DNA from: Nereida sp024640765
Lineage (GTDB): Bacteria > Pseudomonadota > Alphaproteobacteria > Rhodobacterales > Rhodobacteraceae
Assembly (NCBI GenBank): GCA_024640765.1
Contig: JAHEEK010000010.1
Coordinates: forward strand, 58,453 to 122,452
Length of the DNA: 64,000 bases
Reading direction: 5' to 3'
The translations under genes were made by a program, and so were the position numbers. The notes under the pieces were generated by a model that searched no databases, was not told where the DNA came from, and saw only the letters and a program-made list of their open reading frames with translations. Positions 16,156 to 25,282 of this stretch are shown piece after piece (the first letter of the stretch is position 1; each line of letters starts with the position of its first letter).

Positions 16156-17538
16156 ATGTCGCCTAGTTTTTCTGCCGCCACCGATGATGCGATTGCGCTT
16201 TATGTTGTCGAGGCCGATCAGTTGGCCGAGTGGATGCAGGGCCTGCCTGAGACTGAACAGTCATGGGCGAAGGCCCAAGGATTTAGTGCGGCTTATGGGC
16301 AGGTGATTACTTTCCCAAGCGCGCTGGGCGGTGTGGCATCTGCGGCAGTGGGTGCAGGGACAAAAGCGGATCGTGCGCGCAACCGGTTCTTGTCTGGTAC
16401 GCTGCCGTTTGCCTTGCCCGAGGGTGTCTATGCGTTGGCCAGCGCACTGGAAGGCCAAGCTGCAGAAACCTTTGCCCTTGGTTGGTTGTTGGGCAGCTAC
16501 CGGTTTACGCGGTACGCGGATGGGGCGCAGGCCCGTGCGCAGCTTGTTGCGCCAGTGGATGTTGATGCTGCCCGCGTTGAGGCAATTGCCGCGGGTGAAT
16601 GTTTGACCCGCGATCTGATCAACACGCCAACGGCGGACATGGGGCCCGAACACCTGGAAGCGGCAGCGCGCGAATTGGCCCAAACACATGGCGCGTCGAT
16701 CAATGTCACCACGGGTTATGCGCTGATTGAGCAGAACTTTCCGATGATCCACGCTGTTGGCCGCGCCAGCGCAAGTGCGCCGCGTTTGATCGATATGAAA
16801 TGGAGCGATGCAGGACCAAAGCTGACGCTTGTGGGGAAGGGAGTGTGCTTTGATACGGGCGGGCTGAACATTAAACCCGGCGGTAGCATGGGGTTGATGA
16901 AAAAGGATATGGGCGGCAGCGCGACAGTGCTTGGCCTTGCGCATATGATCATGGCAACGGGCCTAAAGGTGCAGCTTCGGGTGCTGATCCCTGCGGTTGA
17001 AAACAGCATCAGCGGCAACGCGTTCCGCCCGCAAGATATTCTGACCGCGCGCAACGGGCTGACCGTTGAGATTAACAACACCGATGCAGAAGGCCGCTTG
17101 GTATTGGCCGATGCGCTTGCTTTCGCCGATGAGGATAACCCTGATATGATTATTTCTATGGCAACGCTGACGGGGGCTGCACGTGTCGCGGTTGGTCCCG
17201 ATTTGGCGCCGTTTTTTACGGATGACGACAGTGTTGCGCAGACCCTTAGCCAAGCAGGTAGCCACGTTGATGATCCGGTTTGGCGCATGCCGTTCTGGGA
17301 TCCTTACGAGGCGATGATCGAACCGGGGATCGCAGATCTGGATAACGCCCCAAAGGGTGGGTTTGCGGGTGCGATTACGGCGGCATTATTCCTGCGCCGG
17401 TTTGTCAAAAATGGGCCCTATAGCCACTTTGATATCTACGGCTGGCAGCCCTCTGCGGCCCCTGCGCGGCCCAAAGGTGGTGTTGGCCAAGGCGCGCGCG
17501 CCCTTCTTGAGGCGCTTCCTAAAATTCTGGGGCTGTAA
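16156..17538 (+). CDS. Leucyl aminopeptidase family (M17) protein
   Basis: Cytosolic two-metal aminopeptidase of 460 residues. The catalytic domain is complete: GKGVCFDTGGLNIKPGGSM gives the lysine and aspartate ligands, and NNTDAEGRLVLADAL is the M17 signature with Asp/Glu ligands and the catalytic arginine. The N-terminal domain is shorter and more divergent than in E. coli PepA, as in the second M17 family of Rhodobacterales. The gene is followed after 3 nt by an NlpC/P60 hydrolase, suggesting a shared role in peptide or cell-wall peptide recycling. Confidence 0.92.
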   Translation: MSPSFSAATDDAIALYVVEADQLAEWMQGLPETEQSWAKAQGFSAAYGQVITFPSALGGVASAAVGAGTKADRARNRFLSGTLPFALPEGVYALASALEGQAAETFALGWLLGSYRFTRYADGAQARAQLVAPVDVDAARVEAIAAGECLTRDLINTPTADMGPEHLEAAARELAQTHGASINVTTGYALIEQNFPMIHAVGRASASAPRLIDMKWSDAGPKLTLVGKGVCFDTGGLNIKPGGSMGLMKKDMGGSATVLGLAHMIMATGLKVQLRVLIPAVENSISGNAFRPQDILTARNGLTVEINNTDAEGRLVLADALAFADEDNPDMIISMATLTGAARVAVGPDLAPFFTDDDSVAQTLSQAGSHVDDPVWRMPFWDPYEAMIEPGIADLDNAPKGGFAGAITAALFLRRFVKNGPYSHFDIYGWQPSAAPARPKGGVGQGARALLEALPKILGL

Positions 17539-17541
17539 GCG

Positions 17542-18273
17542 GTGTTGTGCGTTAATGCCTCTGTGGCCGATCTGCTGCGAAGCCCTGATGGGCGGCGGGA
17601 CCGACAGCTGTTGATGGGCGATGAAGTACGATCATTGCAAAGCGGCGATGGGTTTCATTACGTGCAATCGGTTAAGGACAGCTACATCGGTTATGTCGAC
17701 GACGGGCTGATTTCGCAGCAGAACGCGCCCACGCACATGGTGGCAAGCCGCGCGACCCATGCCTATAGCACTGAAAGTTTTAAATCATCCGAGCGGCACG
17801 CGTTAAGTTTTGGCGCACGGGTGCACGTTGTGGATGAGCGCAAGAAGTTCTTTGAAACATCAGTTGGCTTTATCCCTAAAAAGCACCTTCGCCCCATTGA
17901 GCAGCGCTTTAGCGACCCCGTTACAATCGCGCAGATTTTCTTTGGCACGCCTTACCTTTGGGGCGGTAATTCGAGTGCTGGGATCGATTGTTCAGGGCTT
18001 GTTCAAGCGGCACTTCTGGCGTGCGGTGAGGCATGTGCGGGTGACAGCGGTGATCAAGAACAAATGATTGGCGCGCAAATTGCGTTGGACGCGCCTTATC
18101 TGCGTGGGGACCTGTTGTTCTGGAAAGGCCACGTCGCCATGATGGTCGATGCCGAGACACTGATCCACGCGAACGCGCACCACATGGCAACAGTTTACGA
18201 AAGCGTCGTAGCAGCCATCACGCGGATTGAGGTCCAAGGGGATGGGGCAGTCACAACGCGGCGCAGGCTTTGA
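17542..18273 (+). CDS. NlpC/P60 (C40) cell-wall hydrolase with SH3-like domain
   Basis: A 243-residue cysteine peptidase likely cleaving gamma-D-Glu-diaminopimelate bonds in peptidoglycan fragments. The N-terminal half is SH3b-like (ADLLRSPDGRRDRQLLMGDEV through DGLIS). The catalytic domain has Cys in GIDCSGLVQ, His in KGHVAMMVD and a third polar residue in LIHANAHH. The start is a GTG 3 nt after the aminopeptidase stop; relatives often carry about 30 more N-terminal residues, so a start inside the upstream gene is possible. There is no signal peptide, consistent with cytosolic recycling of muropeptides alongside the M17 aminopeptidase. Confidence 0.85.
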   Translation: MLCVNASVADLLRSPDGRRDRQLLMGDEVRSLQSGDGFHYVQSVKDSYIGYVDDGLISQQNAPTHMVASRATHAYSTESFKSSERHALSFGARVHVVDERKKFFETSVGFIPKKHLRPIEQRFSDPVTIAQIFFGTPYLWGGNSSAGIDCSGLVQAALLACGEACAGDSGDQEQMIGAQIALDAPYLRGDLLFWKGHVAMMVDAETLIHANAHHMATVYESVVAAITRIEVQGDGAVTTRRRL

Positions 18274-18277
18274 TCGC

Positions 18278-18619
18278 TCAGGTTACCGCGCGGATTAGCT
18301 TACGCTCAAGAACGTGCAAAACGGGCTTAAGCTCGTGGCCACGTTTCAGGATTTGCCCATCCATTCCAATAACGGAATACATCCCTTGCTTCAGACGTAG
18401 CTTGGGACGCTTTTCAATACGGTAAAGCGGTTGCTCTGCGGTGCGTTTGAACACTGAAAAAATAGCAACATCGCGCATGGCGGAAATGCCGTAGTCGCGC
18501 CATTCACCAGCCGCGACCATGCGCCCATAGAGCGACAGGATCATGTTAAGCTCGAGGCGGTGAAACATCACGTCTTGCTCGGTGACGCGGGTGATGGGTG
18601 TTGCCGAAGTCATGTCCAA
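18278..18619 (-). CDS. DUF2794 protein
   Basis: A 113-residue soluble protein matching the alphaproteobacterial DUF2794 family, recognised by FHRLELNMILSLYGRMVAAGEWRDYGI and a KRPKLRLKQG segment with a C-terminal ERKLIRAV. The function is unknown. It is convergent with the NlpC/P60 gene, with only 4 nt between the stops. An alternative start two codons downstream (MTSATP) is equally possible. Confidence 0.82.
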   Translation of the reverse strand: MDMTSATPITRVTEQDVMFHRLELNMILSLYGRMVAAGEWRDYGISAMRDVAIFSVFKRTAEQPLYRIEKRPKLRLKQGMYSVIGMDGQILKRGHELKPVLHVLERKLIRAVT

Positions 18620-18919
18620 CAGTTGCGTCGATGGGGCGGAAAATCAAGGCGGTCACAAAAATGTCTAGCTGTGTTCTTTGTCTCGCCCTTTTGTGCCCAG
18701 AAGCTACTGCCCGTGCGGCGTAAACGCGTGCGCGCATGGCAATGGTCCGAGCCCCCACTTTATCCCTTGCCAAGGCCCGCGCGTTTACGTCGACAACTCT
18801 GGTTATCAGCACCCTAACGATATGTTTTAGTTACCCCGTAACAATCTATTGCGCATTGCATTGGGCCGCTTGGCGGGCCTAGTGTCAGGGCAAATAAGCA
18901 ATGATCGGAGAGTTGGATT
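18620..18919. other. Divergent intergenic region, DUF2794 / formaldehyde dehydrogenase
   Basis: A 300-nt gap between two divergent starts. The right edge has a good ribosome binding site (cggagag) for the dehydrogenase. Open frames inside it (for example 18546-18812 minus) have no family resemblance. I see no clear operator palindrome for the TetR-type regulator encoded at 20042. Confidence 0.4.
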
Positions 18920-20032
18920 ATGCGTACGCGTGCTGCGGTAGCGACCCAAGCGGGCAAGCCCTTGGAAGTGATGGAAGTAAACTTGGCGGGCCCACGGTCC
19001 GGTGAGGTTGTTGTTGAAATCAAGGCCACTGGCATTTGTCACACAGATGAATTTACTCTGTCTGGTGCCGATCCAGAGGGGCTGTTCCCCGCGATTTTGG
19101 GCCATGAAGGGGCGGGCGTTGTTGTGGACGTGGGTCCTGATGTGACTTCGCTTAAGAAGGGCGATCACGTTATCCCGCTTTACACGCCTGAATGCCGGAC
19201 GTGCGAATATTGCCTCAACCCCAAGACTAACTTGTGCCAGTCTATTCGCAGCACCCAAGGTCAGGGCCTTATGCCCGATGGAACCAGTCGTTTTACCACG
19301 CTCGATGGTGATCCGATTTTGCACTACATGGGCTGTTCGACCTTCGCCAACCATACGGTTGTGCCTGAAATTGCACTGGCAAAAGTACGCAAAGACGCGC
19401 CGTTCGATAAGATTTGCTACATTGGTTGCGGTGTCACAACGGGAATCGGGGCGGTCATTAACACGGCGAAGGCCGAGATTGGCAGCTGCGCGATTGTCTT
19501 TGGGTTGGGCGGCATTGGCCTTAACGTGATTCAAGGGCTGCGGCTTGCAGGTGCGGATCAGATTGTGGGCGTTGATATCAACCCCAGCAAAGTTGAGATG
19601 GGCACCCGTTTTGGGATGACTGACTTTGTGAACCCCAAAGAAGTCGATGGTGACTTGGTGGCCTATCTTGTGGCGCTGACCAAGGGCGGCGCGGACTACA
19701 CGTTTGATGCAACGGGCAACGTGGACGTAATGCGCACGGCGTTGGAATCTGCACACAAAGGATGGGGCGAAAGCATCATCATTGGTGTCGCGCCCGCCGG
19801 TGCAGAAATCAGCACTCGTCCGTTCCAATTGGTGACAGGCCGGTCATGGCGCGGCACGGCCTTTGGCGGCGCACGCGGTCGCACAGATGTGCCGCAGATC
19901 GTTGATTGGTACATGGACGGCAAGATCGAGATCGATCCGATGATCACGCACACAATGGGGCTTGATGACATCAACCACGGGTTTGACCTGATGCATCAGG
20001 GCAAGTCGATCCGTTCGGTTGTGGTGTATTAA
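18920..20032 (+). CDS. adhC: S-(hydroxymethyl)glutathione dehydrogenase (class III alcohol dehydrogenase)
   Basis: Oxidises the glutathione-formaldehyde adduct to S-formylglutathione with NAD+ and also reduces S-nitrosoglutathione. At 370 residues it is full length. The catalytic zinc site is visible as ATGICHTDEF and GHEGAG, the structural zinc site as the four-cysteine run CRTCEYCLNPKTNLC, and the nucleotide fold as GLGGIGLNV. Its product is the substrate of S-formylglutathione hydrolase (21728), so both halves of the glutathione-linked formaldehyde pathway sit within 4 kb around a TetR regulator. Confidence 0.96.
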   Translation: MRTRAAVATQAGKPLEVMEVNLAGPRSGEVVVEIKATGICHTDEFTLSGADPEGLFPAILGHEGAGVVVDVGPDVTSLKKGDHVIPLYTPECRTCEYCLNPKTNLCQSIRSTQGQGLMPDGTSRFTTLDGDPILHYMGCSTFANHTVVPEIALAKVRKDAPFDKICYIGCGVTTGIGAVINTAKAEIGSCAIVFGLGGIGLNVIQGLRLAGADQIVGVDINPSKVEMGTRFGMTDFVNPKEVDGDLVAYLVALTKGGADYTFDATGNVDVMRTALESAHKGWGESIIIGVAPAGAEISTRPFQLVTGRSWRGTAFGGARGRTDVPQIVDWYMDGKIEIDPMITHTMGLDDINHGFDLMHQGKSIRSVVVY

Positions 20033-20041
20033 GCGCTGCGT

Positions 20042-20659
20042 TTACGCGCCGTAGCGTGACAAAAACAGATCGACCGCGGCAGTTGCAATGCGGTCGATCT
20101 CTTCCTCGGTAAACCCGTCTTGGATGCCGAATATCAGTTTCTCGTGCAGGTCCGCTTTGCACAGTTGCGGTAGTTGGTCCGCGGCCATGTCAATGTCGTC
20201 AATCACCAGATCACCCTTGGCAATCGCCGCGTTGAGATACCTGATCAACCGCTTGCGCGCTTCCATTGGACCGTTGAGGTAAAACGCGCGTCCCAGTTCG
20301 GGAAAGCGACTACTTTCAGCGACGGCAATGCGAAAGACATTCACGCCAAAATCCGAATAAAAGAACCGCATCATGGATTTACACGCTTTGCGCAGCACGT
20401 CGCGTGGCGGCAACGCCATGTTGATTTCATCAAGTGCTGCGTCTGCTTGGCGGGTGCATTCGGTCCGCGCAACTTCCATGAACAGAACGCGCTTGTCGGT
20501 GAAGTAGCTGTATAAAGTAGCCTTGGAGACTTTGGCTTCGCGGGCGATGTCGTCCACGCTGGCGCCGTCAAAGCCATCGCGCATGAACACACGTGTTGCG
20601 CCGTCGATCACTTGATCAAACTTGCGACCCTTTTTGATGACCGGCAGTTCGGCGTTCAT
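20042..20659 (-). CDS. TetR/AcrR family transcriptional regulator
   Basis: A 205-residue repressor-type protein with the N-terminal TetR helix-turn-helix (GASVDDIAREAKVSKATLYSYFTDKRVLF) and an AcrR-like C-terminal domain. The ATG at 20659 is chosen because it leads into KKGRKFDQVIDGA, the normal TetR start; the extension to 20722 is atypical. It lies tail to tail with adhC and divergent from the AEC transporter, so it may control the formaldehyde genes, the transporter, or both. The ligand is unknown. Confidence 0.88.
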   Translation of the reverse strand: MNAELPVIKKGRKFDQVIDGATRVFMRDGFDGASVDDIAREAKVSKATLYSYFTDKRVLFMEVARTECTRQADAALDEINMALPPRDVLRKACKSMMRFFYSDFGVNVFRIAVAESSRFPELGRAFYLNGPMEARKRLIRYLNAAIAKGDLVIDDIDMAADQLPQLCKADLHEKLIFGIQDGFTEEEIDRIATAAVDLFLSRYGA

Positions 20660-20782
20660 GAAACCCACCCAAGCGATAAATTCAGAAGCCAATACATAAA
20701 CTGGTTCGTTTAGTTTGTCCAAGCAGACATTTGGGTGAACGCTGCTCTTCCCCGCTCGGTCGTTGCGTGCTAGCGATTTGAT

Positions 20783-21718
20783 ATGGTGGATATATTTCTG
20801 AAAACTTTACCCTTTTTCGCGTTGATCGCGCTTGGGTATGGCGCGGCGCGGCGGGAGTTCTTTCCGCCTGAGGCCACGGGATATCTGACCAAGTTCGTCT
20901 TTTACTTCGCCCTATCGGCCATGCTGTTCCGCTTTTCGGCTAACCTTAGCCTTGCGGAAGTTATCGATTGGCCGATTGTGTGGGCATATCTTCTGGGCTC
21001 CCTAGCGGTCTATTTGTTGGCAACTGTTGTGGCCTTAGTGCGCAAGTGCGGTATCCTTGAAGGGGCGGTTGAGGCGCAATGCGCCGTTATCGGCAATGTT
21101 GGTTTCTTGGGTATTCCAATGTTGGTTTTGCTGTTGGGAGAACGTTCCGTTGGGCCTGTGATGTTGGTGTTGGCGGTTGATTTAATTGTGTTTGGATCGC
21201 TGATCGTCATTTTGATCACAGGTGCGCGTGATGGGCGGATGTCGCTTGGAATTTTACGCAGTATTGCGATTGGTCTTGTGAAAAACCCGATGATTGTGTC
21301 CATCGTTTTAGGGCTGTGTTGGTCCGCAACGGATCAGTCATTGCCTGCGCCCGTGAATGAATTTTTGGGTATCTTGGGGGCAGCGGCCACGCCTGTTGCG
21401 CTCTTTGCGATTGGGGCATCCTTGGCGGATAAATCTGCCGAACGGATCAGTGTCGCGGGTTGGTTAACTTTCTGTAAACTTGTCCTGCACCCCGTCGCGG
21501 TAGGCGCGCTTGCCCTGTTTGTCTTTACGGTCGATCCGTATTCGGCAGCAGTGATGATCGCGACAGCGGCGCTTCCGGTGGCGGGCAATGTGTACATCAT
21601 CGCGCGGCATTATGATGTCGCACCATCGCGGGCTTCGGCCAGTATTTTTGTCTCAACCGTGGTTTCCGTGGTCAGCCTTTCAGCGGTGATCGCGTGGGTT
21701 ACGAAAACTCTTTTGTGA
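20783..21718 (+). CDS. AEC-family (auxin efflux carrier) transporter
   Basis: A 311-residue inner-membrane protein with about ten helices of the AEC family (PF03547), including the NVGFLGIPML motif in the fifth helix region and the C-terminal TAALPVAGNVYIIARHY block. Bacterial members export malonate, malate and other organic acids; the substrate here is unknown. It is separated by 9 nt from fghA and is likely the first gene of a four-gene run (AEC, fghA, yaiI, HAD). Confidence 0.88.
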   Translation: MVDIFLKTLPFFALIALGYGAARREFFPPEATGYLTKFVFYFALSAMLFRFSANLSLAEVIDWPIVWAYLLGSLAVYLLATVVALVRKCGILEGAVEAQCAVIGNVGFLGIPMLVLLLGERSVGPVMLVLAVDLIVFGSLIVILITGARDGRMSLGILRSIAIGLVKNPMIVSIVLGLCWSATDQSLPAPVNEFLGILGAAATPVALFAIGASLADKSAERISVAGWLTFCKLVLHPVAVGALALFVFTVDPYSAAVMIATAALPVAGNVYIIARHYDVAPSRASASIFVSTVVSVVSLSAVIAWVTKTLL

Positions 21719-21727
21719 GGAATTGCC

Positions 21728-22552
21728 GTGTTAAAACTGATCTCTGAAAACCGTGCATTCGATGGCGTGCAACGTGTGTATTCACACCGTTCTGAGGCGT
21801 GTGATTGCGACATGACATTTGGGCTTTATCTGCCTGCAGAGGCTGCGTTTGGCCCTGTGCCTTTGCTGACATATTTGTCAGGTCTGACATGCACCCATGC
21901 CAACGCGATGGAGAAATCTGGTGCGCAAAGATGGGCCGCTGAGGAAGGCATTGCGGTACTTTTCCCCGATACGTCGCCCCGCGGCGAGGGCGTACCAGAT
22001 GACGAGGCATATGACCTTGGCCAAGGGGCGGGCTTTTACGTGAATGCGCAAAACGCACCGTGGTCGTCGCACTTCAAGATGTGGGATTATATCACCAAGG
22101 ATTTGCACGGCGCTTTGGCTGAACTGCCTGTTGATCTTGAGCGACAGAGCATCACGGGCCACTCAATGGGTGGGCACGGCGCGTTGACCTTGGCGATGCA
22201 TATGCCCGAGCGTTACCGTGCTGTTTCGGCGTTTGCACCCATTGCCAACCCAACCCAAAGTGACTGGGGTACAAAGCAGCTTGATGCGTATTTGCCGCAA
22301 ACCGAATGGGCCAATCACGATGCCAGTTTACTGATGGCTGACCGTGGATTTGCCGGTCCTGTGTTGATTGACCAAGGCACCGATGATCAGTTTCTCGATT
22401 TGCTACGCCCCGAAAGCCTTGCCCACGCGATGACAGCGCGCCGCCAAGCAGGCGAATTTCGGATGCAGAAAGGGTACGATCACAGTTATTACTTTGTCTC
22501 GACGTTTATGGCCGATCACATCGCCTTTCACGCAGAGGCGCTGCACGGGTGA
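21728..22552 (+). CDS. fghA: S-formylglutathione hydrolase
   Basis: Serine esterase releasing formate and glutathione from S-formylglutathione. The catalytic triad is visible as Ser in GHSMGGHGAL, Asp in DQGTDDQFL and His in GYDHSYYF; 274 residues is the usual length. Translation starts at GTG with AGGAATT upstream. The last four bases GTGA are shared with the next gene. It completes the pathway begun by the dehydrogenase at 18920. Confidence 0.95.
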   Translation: MLKLISENRAFDGVQRVYSHRSEACDCDMTFGLYLPAEAAFGPVPLLTYLSGLTCTHANAMEKSGAQRWAAEEGIAVLFPDTSPRGEGVPDDEAYDLGQGAGFYVNAQNAPWSSHFKMWDYITKDLHGALAELPVDLERQSITGHSMGGHGALTLAMHMPERYRAVSAFAPIANPTQSDWGTKQLDAYLPQTEWANHDASLLMADRGFAGPVLIDQGTDDQFLDLLRPESLAHAMTARRQAGEFRMQKGYDHSYYFVSTFMADHIAFHAEALHG

Positions 22553-23016
22553 TCTACGTTGATGCAGATGCCTGTCCGGTCAAAGCCGAGGCAGAGCGCG
22601 TAGCGACGCGGCACGGGCTTACCCTTTTTGTGGTAAGCAACGGTGGGCTTCGCCCATCGCAGAACCCGTTGGTTGAAGATATCATCGTGCCTGACGGACC
22701 GGATGTTGCAGATATGTGGATCGCGGACCGCGCCAAAGCCGGTGACGTGGTGATCACAGGTGACATTCCGCTGGCGGCGAAATGCGTAGAGGCAGGGGCC
22801 CGCGTGATTAAGCATAACGGCGAAATTCTGGACGCGCGCAATATCGGACAGGTTTTGGCGACGCGCGATCTGATGCAGGATTTGCGTAGTGCGGACCCGT
22901 TTCGCCAAGGGGGTGGGCGACCGTTTTCCAAGGCCGACAGATCGCGATTTTTAGACGGGCTTGAGCGCGTGGTGCGCCTTGCCAAATCAGACGCAGAAAA
23001 AGGAACAGCACCATGA
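22549..23016 (+). CDS. YaiI/YqxD family (DUF188) protein
   Basis: A 155-residue cytosolic protein of the YaiI/YqxD family, which has a PIN-like nuclease fold. The N terminus is IYVDADACPVKAEAERVA, the family hallmark, and a second acidic cluster follows in GDVVITGDIPLAAKC. The biological role is unproven. It starts at GTG overlapping the fghA stop (GTGA) and ends overlapping the HAD gene by ATGA, so it is translationally coupled on both sides. Confidence 0.88.
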   Translation: MIYVDADACPVKAEAERVATRHGLTLFVVSNGGLRPSQNPLVEDIIVPDGPDVADMWIADRAKAGDVVITGDIPLAAKCVEAGARVIKHNGEILDARNIGQVLATRDLMQDLRSADPFRQGGGRPFSKADRSRFLDGLERVVRLAKSDAEKGTAP

Positions 23017-23633
23017 GTGTTCAGGCAGTGGTTTTTGACATCGGCAACGTGCTTCTTGAATGGCACCCGGAACGCTTTTTCGACAGCGTAATTGGTCAGG
23101 AGCGCCGCGAAGCGATGTTTGCAGAAGTAGATTTGCACGGCATGAACGACCGTGTTGATCGCGGCGAGGGCTTTCGAGATGTGATCTATGCGCAGGCGGA
23201 ACAAACGCCGCAGTGGCGTGATGAAATCCGTATTTGGCATGATCGCTGGATCGAGATGGCCGCGCCGGTGATTGAGCATTCCGTCCGCTTGCAAACCGCA
23301 CTGCGTGCCAAAGGGGTTCCAGTTTTCTCGCTGACCAACTTCGGTATTGAGAGTTTTGCTTACGCGCAGTCGCATTATCCGTTTTTAACCAATTTTGATC
23401 GGCAATACGTCAGCGGTCACATGCGCTGTATCAAGCCAGAACCGCAGATTTATCAGATGATGGAAGATGACTGTGGTGTGGGGCCTGAAGGGTTGCTCTT
23501 TACGGATGACCGCGCGGATAACATCGCAATGGCGGCTTCACGCGGATGGCAAACGCATCTGTTTGAAGGGCCGCAAGGATGGGCTGATCGATTGGTGGCC
23601 GAAGGCTTGTTGAGCGCAGAGGAGGCCGCTTAG
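23013..23633 (+). CDS. HAD-superfamily (subfamily IA) hydrolase
   Basis: A 206-residue phosphatase-type hydrolase. Motif I is DIGNVLLEW (the second aspartate of the usual DxD is replaced by Asn), motif II SLTNFG, motif III a lysine in CIKPEP, and motif IV TDDRADN. The Asn in motif I resembles YihX-type sugar phosphatases, which also begin FDIGNV. It overlaps the YaiI gene by 4 nt. Its stop codon sits inside a hairpin shared with the convergent MFS gene. Confidence 0.87.
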   Translation: MSVQAVVFDIGNVLLEWHPERFFDSVIGQERREAMFAEVDLHGMNDRVDRGEGFRDVIYAQAEQTPQWRDEIRIWHDRWIEMAAPVIEHSVRLQTALRAKGVPVFSLTNFGIESFAYAQSHYPFLTNFDRQYVSGHMRCIKPEPQIYQMMEDDCGVGPEGLLFTDDRADNIAMAASRGWQTHLFEGPQGWADRLVAEGLLSAEEAA

Positions 23634-23643
23634 TTAAGCGGCC
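23624..23643. terminator. Hairpin between convergent genes (no U-tract)
   Basis: GGCCGCTTA-GT-TAAGCGGCC is a perfect 9-bp inverted repeat. It contains the TAG stop of the HAD gene and abuts the stop of the MFS gene at 23644. Neither side has a U-run, so it may end transcription weakly or protect 3' ends in both directions. Confidence 0.5.
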
Positions 23644-24888
23644 CTAGCTTGCCACGGCTGCCGGTAACGGACGCTCTTTGATGGGCAGATGCACGATTGC
23701 GCTGAACGCGCCCACTCCCACACCGACCCACCAGACCATGTTATAATCGCCGTAGATGTCATACATTTTACCGCCCAGCCAAACGCCAAGAAAGCTGCCC
23801 AATTGGTGGCTGAAAAAGACGATGCCATAGAGCGTGCCCATGTAGCGCAGGCCGTAAATATGCGCGACAAGGCCGCTGGTCAGTGGCACTGTGGCCAGCC
23901 ACAATGAGCCCATCGCAAGCGAGAACACGATCACTGTTGTGGGCGTGATCGGCATCAGGATAAACACGGCCGCCACGAGTGTCCGGCCTGTATAGATGCC
24001 CGCCAGTAGGTATTTCTTGGAGTAACGTTTGCCTGCCCAACCGGCCAAAAGGGTGCCCGCAATGTTGGCCGCGCCGATCAGCGCGATGGCCATGGCGCCC
24101 AGTGCGCTGGTGGTGGTGATGCCGATGTTATGCAGGACGCCGCCAGCCAAAATGGGGCCGCACATTTCGGTAATCATTGCGGGGAAGTGCGCGGTGATGA
24201 AGGCAAGCTGATAGCCGCAGGAAAAGAACCCAAGGAAGATGAGTGAATAGGACGGGTCTTTGAAGGCCTTAATCAGGATTTGGCCCATCGACTCTTCCAA
24301 CTCGGCTTTGCTGGCGGGGGCGGCCGCGTTCATCAAAGGTAGGCACAACAGCGTGCTGATGATCAGACCCGCAAAGACGATAAAGACCATTTGCCATGAC
24401 ATGATTGTCAAAAGCGCCTCGGCGACGGGGGCCCCAAAGATTTGGCCTGCGCTACCGGCTGCGGTGGCGATGGCAAGCGCCATAGAGCGGTTCTCATCAC
24501 TCGCGGCACGCCCAACAACGGCCAGAATGACGCCGAAACCTGTCCCCGCGATGCCAAAACCCACGAGCCATGCATAGGCTTGGTGGCCCAAAGGCGTGAT
24601 GGCTTGTGATGATAGCAAAAGGCCAATTGCATAAGTCAGCGCGCCCAAAATAATGGCTTTGCGGTCTGTCAGCTTTTCAGCGATGGCACCAAAGATCGGC
24701 TGGCCAATGCCCCACGCAAGGTTCTGAATGGCGATCGCAAGCGAGAACTCTGTGCGCAGCCAGCCGAATTCCTCTGCGATGGGAATTTGGAACACGCCAA
24801 AACTTGCCCGGATCGCAAAGCTGACCATGATAATGATGCAGCCCGCAACGAGGACCGGCGTAATGAGAGGCGCGCTTGATGTTTTCAT
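23644..24888 (-). CDS. MFS transporter
   Basis: A 414-residue twelve-helix carrier of the monocarboxylate/OFA-like MFS branch. The N terminus (VSFAIRASFGVFQIPIAEEFGW) is typical of the oxalate/formate antiporter group, and GYQLAFITAHFPA appears in helix 7. The ATG at 24888 is used, since the open frame extending to 25086 consists of non-family residues that overlap the next gene. Formate is a plausible substrate given the nearby formaldehyde-to-formate genes, but this is inference only. Confidence 0.87.
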   Translation of the reverse strand: MKTSSAPLITPVLVAGCIIIMVSFAIRASFGVFQIPIAEEFGWLRTEFSLAIAIQNLAWGIGQPIFGAIAEKLTDRKAIILGALTYAIGLLLSSQAITPLGHQAYAWLVGFGIAGTGFGVILAVVGRAASDENRSMALAIATAAGSAGQIFGAPVAEALLTIMSWQMVFIVFAGLIISTLLCLPLMNAAAPASKAELEESMGQILIKAFKDPSYSLIFLGFFSCGYQLAFITAHFPAMITEMCGPILAGGVLHNIGITTTSALGAMAIALIGAANIAGTLLAGWAGKRYSKKYLLAGIYTGRTLVAAVFILMPITPTTVIVFSLAMGSLWLATVPLTSGLVAHIYGLRYMGTLYGIVFFSHQLGSFLGVWLGGKMYDIYGDYNMVWWVGVGVGAFSAIVHLPIKERPLPAAVAS

Positions 24889-24940
24889 CCCGCTTAGATG
24901 GCGCAGGTTCAATGACCGGTCAATTCTTATTGTGCATATG

Positions 24941-25225
24941 TCATTGACGGTTAGCGTTTTCGTCCATCGCACCGTTGATGTCTGCCAAAGCGGTGCTGAG
25001 AACTGTGGCCCATTCACCGATGATGGGGATGAAATCAATCTGGCTAAGCAAATAAACAAGCACAGAAACCAGCAGCGTGGCCCCAATGACGGACCCTAAA
25101 CCAAAGGCCAGTCCGCGCGCAAAATTGAACGCAAGCATCTTGGGCACAGAGTTGTGCATCGTCACAAAGCGGTGGCCGTTCAGTTTAGCGACCTCGGCGG
25201 CCAGTTTTTTGATGTCTTGATCCAT
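24941..25225 (-). CDS. DUF5665 small membrane protein
   Basis: A 94-residue protein with an N-terminal soluble helix (MDQDIKKLAAEVAKLNGHRF), then RGLAFGLGSVIGATLLVSVLV forming one membrane helix, and a short C-terminal segment. This matches the DUF5665 family, common beside housekeeping genes in Rhodobacterales. The function is unknown. The ATG at 25225 is chosen since upstream residues overlap the divergent zapE start. Confidence 0.75.
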   Translation of the reverse strand: MDQDIKKLAAEVAKLNGHRFVTMHNSVPKMLAFNFARGLAFGLGSVIGATLLVSVLVYLLSQIDFIPIIGEWATVLSTALADINGAMDENANRQ

Positions 25226-25282
25226 CTCGAAATCATGCGTCTTTTTCTGGTATTTGTAAAACTGAACGACTAGGCAAACGTT

